Assembly (NCBI GenBank): GCA_002118135.1
Contig: BDIU01000215.1
Span: forward strand, 186,001-250,000
DNA length: 64,000 bases
Reading direction: 5' to 3'
DNA from: Trebouxia sp. TZW2008
Lineage: Eukaryota; Chlorophyta; Trebouxiophyceae; Trebouxiales; Trebouxiaceae
This document shows, one piece after another, positions 12,420 through 23,242 of this stretch. The position numbers were made by a program, and so were the translations under genes. The notes beneath the pieces were generated by a model that saw only the letters and a list, made by a program, of their open reading frames with translations, had not been told where the DNA came from and did not search any database. Numbering within the stretch: position 1 is the stretch's first letter; every line of letters begins with the position of its first letter.

Positions 12420-14800
12420 ATGTGTAAGGCAGATGCATCGCTTTGTTGCTTGACTGCGGTGACAAAGCGCTGCGGCAGGTTGCTCACAAGGGTTGTTTTG
12501 CTAGGTAGCTGAGCCACTCATCAAGCATGGAAGACATATGCTTGGCGGTTGGATCCAGCTACCCAGTGCACATACTTTGTGTGAACTGCTCAGCATCAGC
12601 AGCTGCTAGCATGCATACCCTGCCCAAAGCAGCATGTACTGCACACAACAAGCTGATCATGCAAAACATCAGCGTTTCCACGTGTACAGGAGGTGCATTG
12701 CACTGATGCTGCTTGACTGCAGTGGCAAAGCGCTGCAGCAGGTTGCTCACAGGGATTCTATTGCTGGGTAGCTGAGCCACCCATCAAGCATGAAAGACAT
12801 ATGCTTGGCATTTGGCTCCAGCTACCCAGTGCACATACTCCGTGTCAACTGCTCAGCATCAGCAGTTGCTAGCATGCTCACTCTACCCAAACCAGTATGT
12901 ATTGCCCACACAGGGTTAAGCTGATCTTGCAAACATCAGCTTCTATCCGTTTCAAGCAGATGCATCACGATGTTGCTTGAGTGTAGTGACAAAGCATTGC
13001 GGCAGGTTGCTCACAGGGATTGTTTTGCTGGGTAATGGGGCTACAGTTTAAGCATGAACACATGTGCTGCAGCAATAGTCTACGTTACTTAGCGCACATA
13101 CTCTGTGTAAACTGCTCAGCATCAGCAATTGCTAGCATGCACACTCTGCTCAAAGCAGCGTGTATTGCATACAACAAGCTGATCATGCAAAAGATCAGCA
13201 TTTACATATGTAAAGCAGACGTATCACATTGTTTTGACGCCTTGACTGCAGTGGCAAAGTGCCGCAGCAGATTGCACACAGGGATTGTTTTGTTGGGTAG
13301 TGGGGCTACAGCTTAAGCATGAACACATGTGCCAAAGCAGTAGTCTACATTACCTAGTGCACATCCCCTGTGGGAACTGCTCAGCATCAGCAATTACTAG
13401 CATGCACACTCTGGCCAAAGCAGCATGTGTTGCACACAACAAGCTAATCATGCAAAAGATCAGCATTTACGTATGTAAAGGAGATGTATCACAATCTTGC
13501 TGGATTGCAGTGGCAAAGCGCTGCAGCAGGTTGCTCACAGGGATTGTTTTGATGGGTAGTGGAGCTACACTTTAAGCATGAACGCGTATGCTTAAGATGT
13601 AGTCATCACTGCCCAGTGCACATACTCTGTGTGAACCGCTCAGCATCAGCATCTTGCTAGCATGCATAACCTGCCCAAAGCAGCATGTATTGCACACACA
13701 AGCTGAAGCTGTTGATGCAAAACATCACCGTTCACATCTGTACAGCAGATATATCGCTTTATCGCTTGACTACAATGGCAAAGTGCTGCAGCAGGTTGCT
13801 CTAAGGGATTGTTTTGCTGGATGGTGGGGCTACAGGTTAAGCATGAATACACGTGCTAAGGCAATAGTCTACATTACTTAGCGCACACACTCTGTGTGAA
13901 CTGCTCAGCATCAGCAGTTGCTAGCATGCACACTCCGCTGAAGCAGCATGTGTTGCACACAGCAAGCTAATTTTGCAAAACATCACCATTTACATGTATA
14001 CAGCAGATGTATCACGTAGTCGCAACTGCTTGACTGCAGTGCCATCACTGCAACAGGTTTACAATAGCTGTTCTGCTGGGTAGCTGAGCCAGTCAGCAAG
14101 CGTGTGTCTTTTATGCTTGACCTGGACAGAAATGAAAGACACATGCTTGGAGTGTGGCCACATATACTCAAGTACATGGGCTTTGTGCGTCATGCTCAGC
14201 ATCAGCAGTTGCTAGCAGTCATGTCACCCAGCTTCCCCAAGGCAGCATGTCAAGCACAAATCATGCTGATATGCAGAAGGTCAGCATTCACACATGGAGT
14301 GCAGATGCATCACGCTGTTGCAACTGCATGTCTGCAATGGCAAAGCGCTGCAGCAGGTTTCTCACAGAAGCGCCTGACTTGGTAGATAGGCCACACCTTG
14401 AGGATGTCTCTTGCATGCGCGAACTGGACAGGACTGAAAGACACATGCTCAACGAGTGCCCAGAACTACCCAGTGCATGGGCTCTGTGTGTCATGCTCAG
14501 CACCAGTAGGTGCTAGTATTCACAGGCCCGCCATAAACGCATGTATTGCACAAAACCAGCTCAAGCTGAAGTTGCAAAACATCAGTGTTCACATGTTTCA
14601 AGCAGATGCATCCCATTGTTGCAACTGGTTGACTGCAGTGGCAAAGCGCTGCAGCAGGTTGCTCACAAGGGTTATTCTGCTGGGTAGCTGAGCCATACGT
14701 TGAGCCTGTGGCTTTCATACTTGGGAGGTCATACCTGAACGACACATGCTTGGCGTGTGTCCACAATCACCTAATTATGGGCTGTGTGTGTCATGCTCAG
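12420..14800. repeat. ~262-bp tandem array, ~9 copies
   Basis: Units share 'aagcgctgcagcaggttgct', 'gggattgttttgctgggtag', 'ctgctcagcatcagcagtt' and 'aaagcagcatgtattgcaca'. The 'ttgctcaca' landmark falls near 12483, 12744, 13008, 13274, 13533, 13795, 14055, 14358 and 14660, so spacing is about 262 and later about 300 bp. Two adjacent units keep homologous frames of 98 and 96 codons (13020-13316, 13285-13575). Confidence 0.85.
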
Positions 14801-15650
14801 CATCAGTAGATAACAGCGTTCAGACAACAAGCTGATAGCAACTTTGCTCCTTGCTTAGTCGCTTGGTGTTACACATGAGCTTGGTTGTGTTGCTGCAAGC
14901 ATGAAAACATAACACAAAGCGTTTTGGGAATGTAACGGATTTCGTGACGCTGAATATGCCAGACGGCTTGCACAGCGGTATTGCACAGCGAATCTGGTGC
15001 ATTGGAAGGACGGCATGCTAGCTAATTGATGCAATGCAAACTTGTTGCAATTTGCCACCTGCAGGACAAACAGATGTGTCTAGATATCTGCTGGAGTTGT
15101 CTGGACAACAATCTTGGCATTGCAGCCTTGCCTCCCAAGGTCGCTGCACATTGTCAAGCTAATCGCTTGCTGTAATGCTTGGCCGACCTCGGTAGTTGTG
15201 CCATTTCACAGCAACATGTAATTCAATTAACATTTAATTTAGTGTCATGTCCTTGCCCTATGGGCTAACTGTCAAGTTAAAGGCTGAGCGCGAATCTGCA
15301 GCAGCAGGGCCACATTGCAAGCAGTAATTTTTGCACTGCATTGCAGTGACTGCACTTGTCTTTGCACTGCAAAGTTTTGACTGTACCAGACTGAAGCGGC
15401 CATCTATCCAGAACCGTTTCATCTCCCTTTGTCTTGTTGAGCCGACGTCGGTCTGCGGCACCAGTGTCGCTGAGCTGCTTGAATAATCGAGATCGCACTG
15501 GACATCCCGATACGACTTACATCGTAGGGGCATGTCTGCAGCCCAGTGTGCGTGTCTTGACGCGCAAGCATCCTGTCCAAAATCCTGTCACAGGCGAGTG
15601 CAGTGTACGCTGACCGGCGTGGAGATGTGCATGAACAAGCGTACCTGGCA
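14800..15650. other. Transition from satellite to genic DNA
   Basis: The last satellite fragment ends near 14820. CpG content rises from about 15400 to 15850, unlike the preceding 15 kb. This is where a promoter or 5' exon of the zinc-ribbon gene would be expected. An ATG-initiated frame of 60 codons lies at 15659-15841 and could be a first exon, but no donor-acceptor pair joining it in phase is compelling. Confidence 0.35.
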
Positions 15651-15848
15651 GCGTTTAAATGCGTGATTTGATTGCAGGCCAATACGGCATGCAAGCGTCG
15701 GTTTCAGATTGCCTCAAGTCAGCAGAGTGCTGCGATCTCAAGATAGGCGGCAAGCGGCAGGTGATAGCCCTCTTTCGCTGGGCACATTTGCCCCACAGCC
15801 CACGCGGTTGCGTTTCGGTGCTGGACACGTCTAGCAAGTGATCTGGCC

Positions 15849-16835
15849 TTGACACTGACAGCCTGTTATGCAGGCTACCACCTCGACAGGCTGAAGCACA
15901 CATCTGTCCTTTGCAGCGTCGGGAACCAGCAACCACACTTCTCAGGTCCAGACATCTCTGTGTTGAACAAGACTCTCCAGCAGCAGTGGGATGTTGCAGC
16001 CAATGCTCACATGGGCAAGGTCGTCATTTCAAGGTTCAGCAAAAAGAAGGTTTGGTGGGAGTGCCATAAGTGCCCTGATGGTCACCTGCATAGGTGGCAG
16101 GCAACCGTGGGCAGCAGAAGCAAGGGTTCAGGCTGCCCTCAGTGTGAAGGCCGAAAACTGTGCAAGCACAACTCGCTTGCCACCGTTGCTCCCATGGTCG
16201 CCTCCTTTTGGGATGTTTCAAGAAACGGCTGCACTGCGGATGCAGTCCTTGCTTACAGTCACAAGATGTCCCACTGGCAGTGTTCTACATGTGGACATGA
16301 ATGGACTGCGATGCCCCACAAAAAGGTCGACGTAGGCACCAAATGCCCAGTTTGCAGTCATCAGAGCCAAGTTAGGCAAAAGCATCCGACATTTGCTCAG
16401 TGCCAGCACCCTCTGCTAGCAGAGTGGGATCATCAGCGAAATGCTGCCGAAGGGCTGTTTCCATGCAAAGTCACCTTGCAAAGCGCGAAGAAGGTGCACT
16501 GGCTCTGCGGCAAATGTCCTCTGGGTGAGCCCCATGCTTGGGCAGCAACAGCAGCCAACAGAGCCTCCAAGATACCGGTTGGCTGCCCATTCTGTGCTGG
16601 GAAAGCAGCTTGCAAATGCAACTCCTTGCAGACGCATTCTCCATGCATAGCTGCGGAGTGGGACTACGATAAGAATGAGTTGACACCTCACGACTTCACT
16701 GCTAGCTCCCACCGTGTGGTCTGGTGGAGAACTGGCGAAAAGGGCAGCTGGCAACAGACAATCAACAGTCGCACCAACAGTCCCCGATTTGTGGCTGCCT
16801 ACAAGCAGTATGTACAAGACAATCTGGCAGACTAG
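15849..16835 (+). CDS. Treble-clef zinc-ribbon repeat protein (partial 5' end)
   Basis: A continuous frame encodes about 325 residues ending in TAG at 16835. It carries three clear copies and one decayed copy of a module of the form 'W..C..GH.W.A....R..G.GCP.C', preceded by 'L..EWD...N'. Module 1 has CHKCPDGHLHRW...GCPQC; module 2 CSTCGHEW...KCPVC; module 3 CGKCPLGEPHAW...GCPFC. Module 4 keeps AEWDYDKN and VVWW but has lost its cysteines. The pairs of CxxC knuckles should each bind zinc. This matches the treble-clef zinc-ribbon repeat family seen in green algae and large DNA viruses, whose function is not established. The frame is open upstream of the first in-frame ATG (about 16012). Acceptor-like sequences end at 15873 and 15916, so a 5' exon is probably missing from this model. 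Nucleic-acid binding would be inference. Confidence 0.75.
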   Translation: MTLTACYAGYHLDRLKHTSVLCSVGNQQPHFSGPDISVLNKTLQQQWDVAANAHMGKVVISRFSKKKVWWECHKCPDGHLHRWQATVGSRSKGSGCPQCEGRKLCKHNSLATVAPMVASFWDVSRNGCTADAVLAYSHKMSHWQCSTCGHEWTAMPHKKVDVGTKCPVCSHQSQVRQKHPTFAQCQHPLLAEWDHQRNAAEGLFPCKVTLQSAKKVHWLCGKCPLGEPHAWAATAANRASKIPVGCPFCAGKAACKCNSLQTHSPCIAAEWDYDKNELTPHDFTASSHRVVWWRTGEKGSWQQTINSRTNSPRFVAAYKQYVQDNLAD

Positions 16836-19645
16836 AGGTAACAACACCAATCTTTGCTCTATGCTCAGGTCAACGTGCTGGCATCAGCAGTGTTCAATGA
16901 TACGATCCACCATACGCCATTGAAGAGCATGATAGATTGGCTGAGAAAATTATGATAATGATGATCTTATACAACTCAATATCAGCTATAAGCATGACCA
17001 TCATTACACTTGCAGCACGTGGGCTAGGTGCGTGTGGTATATGCCCTGTCTCGCCAGGCCAGATTGTTCATGCGGTCACTGTAAGAACATGCAAAGTTCA
17101 GCTCTTTCAGATGTTTACACCATGTGCAGTTCAAAGTGCTGGCATCAGCAGTGTCTAGTCGAGAGCTGTTGCCGTGAGTCATTCATCTGATTTGCTCTCT
17201 GCTCAACTCTGCATCAGGGGTTTCTCACCCAGATATGAGAATTGCTCTGCAACACCAGCTCATATTAGCATTGCACCAGTGTCAACATGCAGTGCATCTA
17301 AAAGTCTGCATCAAGGTGGCTGACTGCTGTGATTCATGTTCACATGCACAATGCCAGCTGCATGCCATTGTCTTTCATCACGCTAACAGTCCTGAGCTGT
17401 CAGAAGCAACCTGTGACCTTGACTTGCATCAGTACATGCATGCACATCAGGTCACTTACTTCAAATTGCCCCTGAGTGTGCCCTTACGTGCAGGTGTAAG
17501 GACTTATCCATTATGTGAACTGCATCAGTAAATGTATGCGCATTAGGTCATTCACTCTAAACTGCACCATTGCCGTTGACATTAGACATGCCGAAGCATG
17601 CAAATGGGCTAGAGCTGAAGCCACAGAAGTTATGCATGACAAAAGTCTGACCTATTCTACACATGCACTGCCTCAGGACTCAGAGGACTGAAACAGTCAA
17701 AACAAAGTTGCTCCTGTTTCATGCAGGAAACAAGCACTTGTGCTCTTCCTGGACCTGCACGACTATTTGTTACGGAGATCAATCTCATGGTCATCATGAT
17801 GCATCATGTACTAATGATTAGTAATCAATCATGAAGCTTCAAAGCCTGAGGCTTGATCAACCATTGGCTCGCCTCGCTGTGGTGAGCTTTGCTTTTACGC
17901 ATACACAAGCTGCATGTACATGCATGTCCTCAACGACCTGCGTGCTTGCAGCTGTTTGTGATTGCATTGCATTGCATTGTAGAGCATATGCAATGTGGTG
18001 GTAGGTCTGGTAGACCTAATAACTTTCTCGCTGCTATCTTCAACAGCCATGACTTGGATCTTTTCACATGTTTCAGCATATCATGACACAAATGCACTGC
18101 AGGTAGCGCATACATATTTTCTGGGTAAGCCACAGCATGACTTTGCGCGTGGGAGGCAGTTTAAGAGGCAAGCATTTGACAAGTTGCACAAGAGATGCTG
18201 GTCTGAGCAAAATTAGTGGCCTTTGTGGTGTGATCAGCTGGCCCAAATGCAAACGTGAGTACCCATTTCCCATGCTGAACAAGTTGTTTACTCAGCTGTT
18301 GTGTCTTGTGGGGCATCGCTTCTGCTGATTTCTATTTGGGACGAAAGAGTCAACAATCATGCATTCTCTCAGGGAGCATGCATGTGTGGTGCATATTCCT
18401 GTATTGGAGATGTTGCATCCAACAACCTATTGTCACAACACTCAATGAACAAAAGTGACTGTATGTTTGCTCAATCAGGCATACAGCTGATTCTATAGTG
18501 CTAGTCAAGGCTGCGAGGGAATTTGACATGGACGCCAGCTTGACTTGTCCCAAGCTGCTAGAAGGGGTTTCCAGAGCTCATTCAGAATGACCCTAGATGG
18601 ATAACAACAGCTGGTGTTGTGCAAATTTAACACTGACTGGGCATGAGAACATCTGCAAAACAACTTGTGCCTGTTAGCAAGGTGCTCCAGTCCGGTGAGA
18701 GAGGTTTCTGCTTTGTACCTGGTCCAGCTGTTGTCAATGCTCCAGCGCAAAGCATATTGAATGCTTTGCATGCGCTTGCAATGAGACAGACCATTTGACA
18801 TCTAATTCAGCTTTGTTGTGACTGTCCCATCAAGCGTGATGTGCTAAGTATGAGTTGATTTCATCAGCTTGACAACAACTGAAATTGCTTCTTGAGTCAA
18901 GCCAGCAAGCAAGCTGACATGATCATCAAGCACACACTGCTCTTTCACAAATGCCAAATTGCGCAGTATGCCGTAGTGTGAACATTGCAGAGGCAACAGT
19001 GCTCGTTATTGTGGTGAGATTGTCCGTTTAGCACGAGGCAATGATTTTAAAGTCTTATGTGTGCAGCTGTTCAATTTTGCAAACATTCAATCCTACAGCG
19101 TTGTCAAATTGCAATCCATCGCCGTTGCACAGACAGTCACTAAACCAAAGCTGGTTCTGAAAGAAAATACTGCTGCACAACGTTTCAACCTGACAGCTGC
19201 AGCTTGACACATAGCGAGAAAGCAAAACCTTTGAGCTGCAGATCTAGACGCAAGCAGAACTCACATTCATCTTTAAGTCAGATGTGCTGCCTCTTGACCT
19301 GAGAAGAATTTTGCTTGTCAATGCTGACTGAAGCATTAGCAGAAACAGCAATCGCAAAAAGCTTTTGGTACACCAAATACAATGTTTCAAGCAGGCTTGC
19401 ACCATCACTGGTCATAACTGAGTGCAATGCTTCAGCTGACAACTGAGCAGACAGACTGCTCATTTGACAAATGCATGTGCTCCACAAAGGGCACGCAGTG
19501 CACAAGGCACTATTTCATCTACAGTCACAGGCAAAACACACATGCTGAGCATTAGTATGAAAGTTGGAACCTGTTCTAGGTGGCTGAAAGCAGGGGTTTG
19601 GGTCCAAATGACTCATCAATCTAGTACCTGGTTTACAATGGCTGA
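16836..19645. other. No gene supported
   Basis: 2.8 kb with only short frames. It contains one copy of a dispersed element (about 16940-17090, listed separately). A minus-strand frame of 98 codons at 18505-18801 is the longest but starts at no convincing site and resembles nothing I recognise. Confidence 0.4.
16940..17090 (+). repeat. Dispersed element 2, copy A
   Basis: An AT-rich 'gataatgatgat' run and 'accatcattacacttg' are followed by 'gggctaggtgcgtgtgg' and 'ccctgtctcgccaggc'. The same layout (AT-rich triplet run, GGGCTAGGTGTGTGTGG core, CCTGTCTTGCCAGGC end) occurs at 27770-28010 and inverted at 43690-43800. It is too short to code and shows no clear terminal inverted repeats. It may be a SINE-like or MITE-like element. 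Confidence 0.55.
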
Positions 19646-20503
19646 TTAGCTGCTTGCATGCCATAATTGTGATAGCTGGTTCAGCATGGGAAGATATACG
19701 TCTGACAGGTCACCCTGGATCTGTCCTGTAACTGTCACCTTGTTGTAGATGTGTACGTCCACATTACGGCGGATGTACATCAGACAGAAGAGGCGCTCAC
19801 GCAGCAGCTTGGTGTCTTTCTCTGTGATATGGCCTGCCTGAGAAAGCAGCTTGAGGCCTCTCTGAGCTGCGTGTCCAAGAGTTGCAGTCTGAATGTTCCA
19901 GACCTCATCAATTTGACTGCTGTCCAACTGCTGTTGCAGCCATGGAAAATCAATGGCTTTTGCTTTGAACATGCTGGCACTGCCATAAACTGCCTTCACT
20001 GCAGGATCTTCAGGAGTAGGGCCAGGGCGGGGGCATTTAGTAATCTCGAGGCTTTCATATTTGAGCAGTACAGCCTGAGATGCATGGAGCAAGAGGTAAG
20101 AACCAGCGACAAGCCACAGGTTGCATCTGTAATGGGTCAAGAGCTACACCTTGATCAGCAGCTCTACCCCGGTGCTAAACATGAACCAGAAACCGCAAGA
20201 GTTCTGTGCTGAGAGAGGCGCTGTGAGCTTTTCGTCGGCATCGTCTGATAAAGCAAAGCGCTCAGAATCGAGGAGAATAATTCCTCCTTCGCAGACGTGT
20301 TGTACCCCTTTGCCCCACAGCTGTATGTGCCAGTCGCCAAAGCCTATGTTGAGCATATGTTGTTTTGGGGCTGCGCAACGGTGCGCGGAGTTGTCACTTA
20401 TGTGACCGAAGCCGCCAGCGCTACTGCCCGGCCAGGAGTCTCTCGTAGAACTCTCAAGGATGCATTCCAAGGTTGAAGACAGAGTATCAGGTTCGCAGGG
20501 CTT
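19646..20503 (-). CDS. HEPN-like domain protein, 3' exons (partial)
   Basis: Two exons in phase, 20503-20150 and 20074-19646, are separated by a 75-nt GT-AG intron and encode 260 residues before the stop. The 5' end is missing: the first exon follows an acceptor-like 'tctttag' and the first in-frame ATG is near 20355. The middle reads FSTGVELLIK|AVLLKYES, a hydrophobic helix like helix 1 of HEPN domains. About 100 residues later comes RLFCLMYIRRNVDVHIYN, which contains the R-N-x3-H form of the HEPN Rx4-6H motif. HEPN proteins are all-helical and often act as RNases or nucleotide-binding partners in defence systems, mainly in prokaryotes. The assignment rests on motif and spacing only. A role in the alga and any horizontal origin are inference. 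A non-HEPN helical protein is possible. Confidence 0.5.
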
Positions 20504-20542
20504 CTAAAGAATCGAGGATTACCCTCTTTGTTGGCAAATTTT

Positions 20543-20568
20543 GAAGGGGGGGGGGAGCCCCCCCAAAA
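20543..20568. other. G-run/C-run hairpin
   Basis: A run of ten or more G is followed by 'ag' and seven C. It can fold as a short, very GC-rich hairpin or form a G-quadruplex-like structure upstream of the HEPN-like exons on the opposite strand. It could also mark a mis-assembled homopolymer. Confidence 0.5.
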
Positions 20569-20639
20569 GTCTGTATCTGATAGACGCCTCTTACACAGTC
20601 AAAGACATGATTCAGGCAGGTGTGGTCGATGTCCTCTGG

Positions 20640-22790
20640 AGCTTGTATGAGACAAAAATTTGGCCCGGACTCGGATCCTTAACCAAAGTAGAGAAAAGAA
20701 AGTCTTTGCCGTTCAACGGTTAGGCGTCATAACGGAAGGCTCTGTCTAAAGAGGCAGCCTGGGATCTAATTCAAAGTAGGAAAAGCCAAGTTGTCAGCTG
20801 CAAACTCTCACCAAACAAAAGACGCATCCTCTCACTGCCAAAGATGCAGTGACCAATGCTGCCGATCAAGTTGCATGACAAAACACGCCCTGGGTTGGAC
20901 TCAGATCCTTAACCAAAGGAGGAAAGCCAGGACGTGCTGCCAAAATCTCTGAACAGAGCAGTGTTCAAGCACTTCATCCTATCTTCCAGCTGAACAAGAT
21001 ACAGCAGTTGCCAATCTGTCAAACATGCAGCAGCAGCTACCACTCACAACCTGGTATAAGTCATGAAACTCAGCCCAACACCTGCCGTTCTGAAGAAGAC
21101 AGACTCAAGGTGAATGTCTGAAGACACGTGCTAACCCACTGCCCTACCCCCTAATGTATGACCTCAATGTGCAGTATCAACTTGAGGGCTGTTGTGAAGG
21201 GCACTCAAGTGACAATGACTGTTCGCCTGAGGTTGTGGCAAACTTCCCAGCTGGACAACTCTTGAGGGTCCTGAACCACAAGGGGGAAGCTGGGAAGTTG
21301 CACAACTCAAGCTATAGCTAGAGACACCATGTGAGCCACACAGACGCCTGGAGTTAGACAAAAGGGGAAGGAGGGCAGGAGAAGAATGGCGTTAACAAGA
21401 AGGCTGTCATGAAAGGCTACAAAGGGAGAGAATTGTATGCATGAGGTTGCAACCAAACCCCCAGCTGGACTACTTTTGAGGGTCCTAAACCACAATCGCT
21501 GCCAGCTCTTCAACAGGAAACTTTGCCTCTCAGTCCAGTCCACTTGCAATGAGCTTGGTTTCATGATGAATGGACAAAACAGCAACAGAGCCTTGTAGAC
21601 CCGCATGACAGTCCTGCCTCCATCTTACCTTCTGCCACAACAATCTAACAAGTCTGATTGACACACTCCATGCTGCCATGCTCATTAGAGCCTCATGCAC
21701 TAGAACAACACTCTTGGTCGCTTCTCAGCTTCTGCCAGATGCTTGCAAATGATCACTGCCAGCTCTGCAACAGAAGACTATTGCCCATCAGTGTCTTGTG
21801 AACCGCATGACACCCTTGCTCTGCCAGATGCATGCCGCTGATCACCGCCAGATCTGTAACAAGAACCTTTGCCTCTCAGTCCAGTCCACTTGCAATGAGC
21901 TTGGTTTCACGATGAATGGACAGAAGAGCAACAGAACCTTGTAGACCCGCATGAAAATCTATCCGACACCTTACCTTCTGCCACAATGATCTAACAAGTC
22001 TGGTGGACACAGTCCATGCTGACAAGTCCGTCAGAGCCTTGTGCACTAGCATGGCGCTCTTGCCTTCATCTCAGCTTTTGCCTTTTCCATGCAGCTGTTC
22101 TCTATCAGCTCTGCAACAAAAACCTTTGCCTGTCAGTCTAGTCCACGTTCAACAAGCATGGTCTCATGATGAATGGGAAAAAGCAGCAGGCTTTGCAGCA
22201 TCACGACTAAAAAGCATACAAACAGATGCAGGCAGAAGGAGAGAACAGCAAGCTCTCAGAAGAAGCAGAAGATTGGTCTTGCCCCGCACAATGCTGCAAA
22301 GCAAGAAATGGCAAGACTATCACCTGACTGCAATTTTGCTTGAGAGAATAAATTCACTCAAGGCCTTCATGGCGTCAACAAAGCTGCTTCCAACTTCTTC
22401 CCTGGAATCTTTGACTCCTGAATATCACAGCAGGTACTGTAAGAATTGTCTGCTGTTTTCCAGGCTGTCTCAGGCTGTCTTGCGGGAAAGGGCAATGAAT
22501 GGAAAACATAGAGCTTTGACATGTCCAACAGATTTCCCACAAGCCCTGAGGTTGTATTGAAAACGCCCTGAAGGCTGCGCCAGATTGCGCTGGGGCAATT
22601 TTCACAAATGGCTCAGGGCTGTTGCAGCTGGCCTGGGGTCCATTGCAAAACGCCCTGGGGGCTGCTTCAGACGGCCCTGAGGCAGCTGCCACAAGAGAGC
22701 CAAGACCTGCTTGCAGCTGACCTGAAGGGCTGTTTGCCGCTGCCCTAAAGGGCTGTATGCAGCTGCCCTGAAGGTCTATTTGAGGCAGCT
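20640..22790. repeat. Mixed direct repeats, no gene supported
   Basis: Several short duplications follow each other. 'ggatccttaaccaaag' occurs near 20674 and, as 'agatccttaaccaaag', near 20900. 'gagggtcctgaaccacaa' recurs near 21265 and 21478. A block with 'cctctcagtccagtccac' and 'atgagcttggtttca' occurs near 21530, 21870 and, diverged, 22120. A GCCCTGAAGGGCTG minisatellite fills 22560-22790. The 185-codon frame at 22003-22560 runs through this material and has no recognisable content. Confidence 0.6.
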
Positions 22791-23242
22791 CGAGGCGCGC
22801 CTCAGCAACATGAACAGCTGAGAAATAGGACTGCTGCCAAAACCCATTCTGATGCAGAAAACAATTGCTGCTCCGTTGCGCTGGTACAAAAATTGCCCTG
22901 CTTCTATGGTGCCTTGTCTGCAGAGGTCAACAAGCTTCTGACTGATTAATGACTGATGATGCTGCTGCTGCTGATGATAGTCAAGTAGCAGATGATGACA
23001 GAGCTGCCTGAACACTGCTCCTGTGATGTCACTGCTCACTGTGCTTGCTGATGCTGACTGTTCTTCATCATCATCTCTTTCTAGATGAGTCAATGAGTGA
23101 CTGGCGAGGCTTCTGGCAAAGTCCACAAGGTGACAAAGCAAGTCCATCTTCTTGATCCTCAGCAAGATCTCTCAGGGTGACTAAGCAGACTGCCATGGAA
23201 GTCTACAGGATGACTTAGTATACTGTCTACTGAGGTGTGTCT
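22776..23242 (-). pseudogene. Decayed continuation of the kelch-BTB last exon
   Basis: Directly after the TAG stop the minus strand goes on with the same SHPVDF.GSLLSHP motif (about 23215-23170), then a shifted frame of 129 codons (23165-22776). That frame starts with another LCHLVDFARSLASHSLTHLE unit, then an acidic stretch and a Gln/His run. Either the protein once ended further downstream and was cut by a stop, or the repeat was copied past the stop. Confidence 0.5.

Noticed and set aside
8400..14800. Satellite open frames as real repetitive genes
   Set aside because: No shared start codon, splice framework or uniform unit length in multiples of three. Reported only as a finding to test.
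22003..22560. Plus-strand frame of 185 codons
   Set aside because: It crosses direct repeats, has no domain signature and composition typical of the surrounding repeats. It is probably chance.
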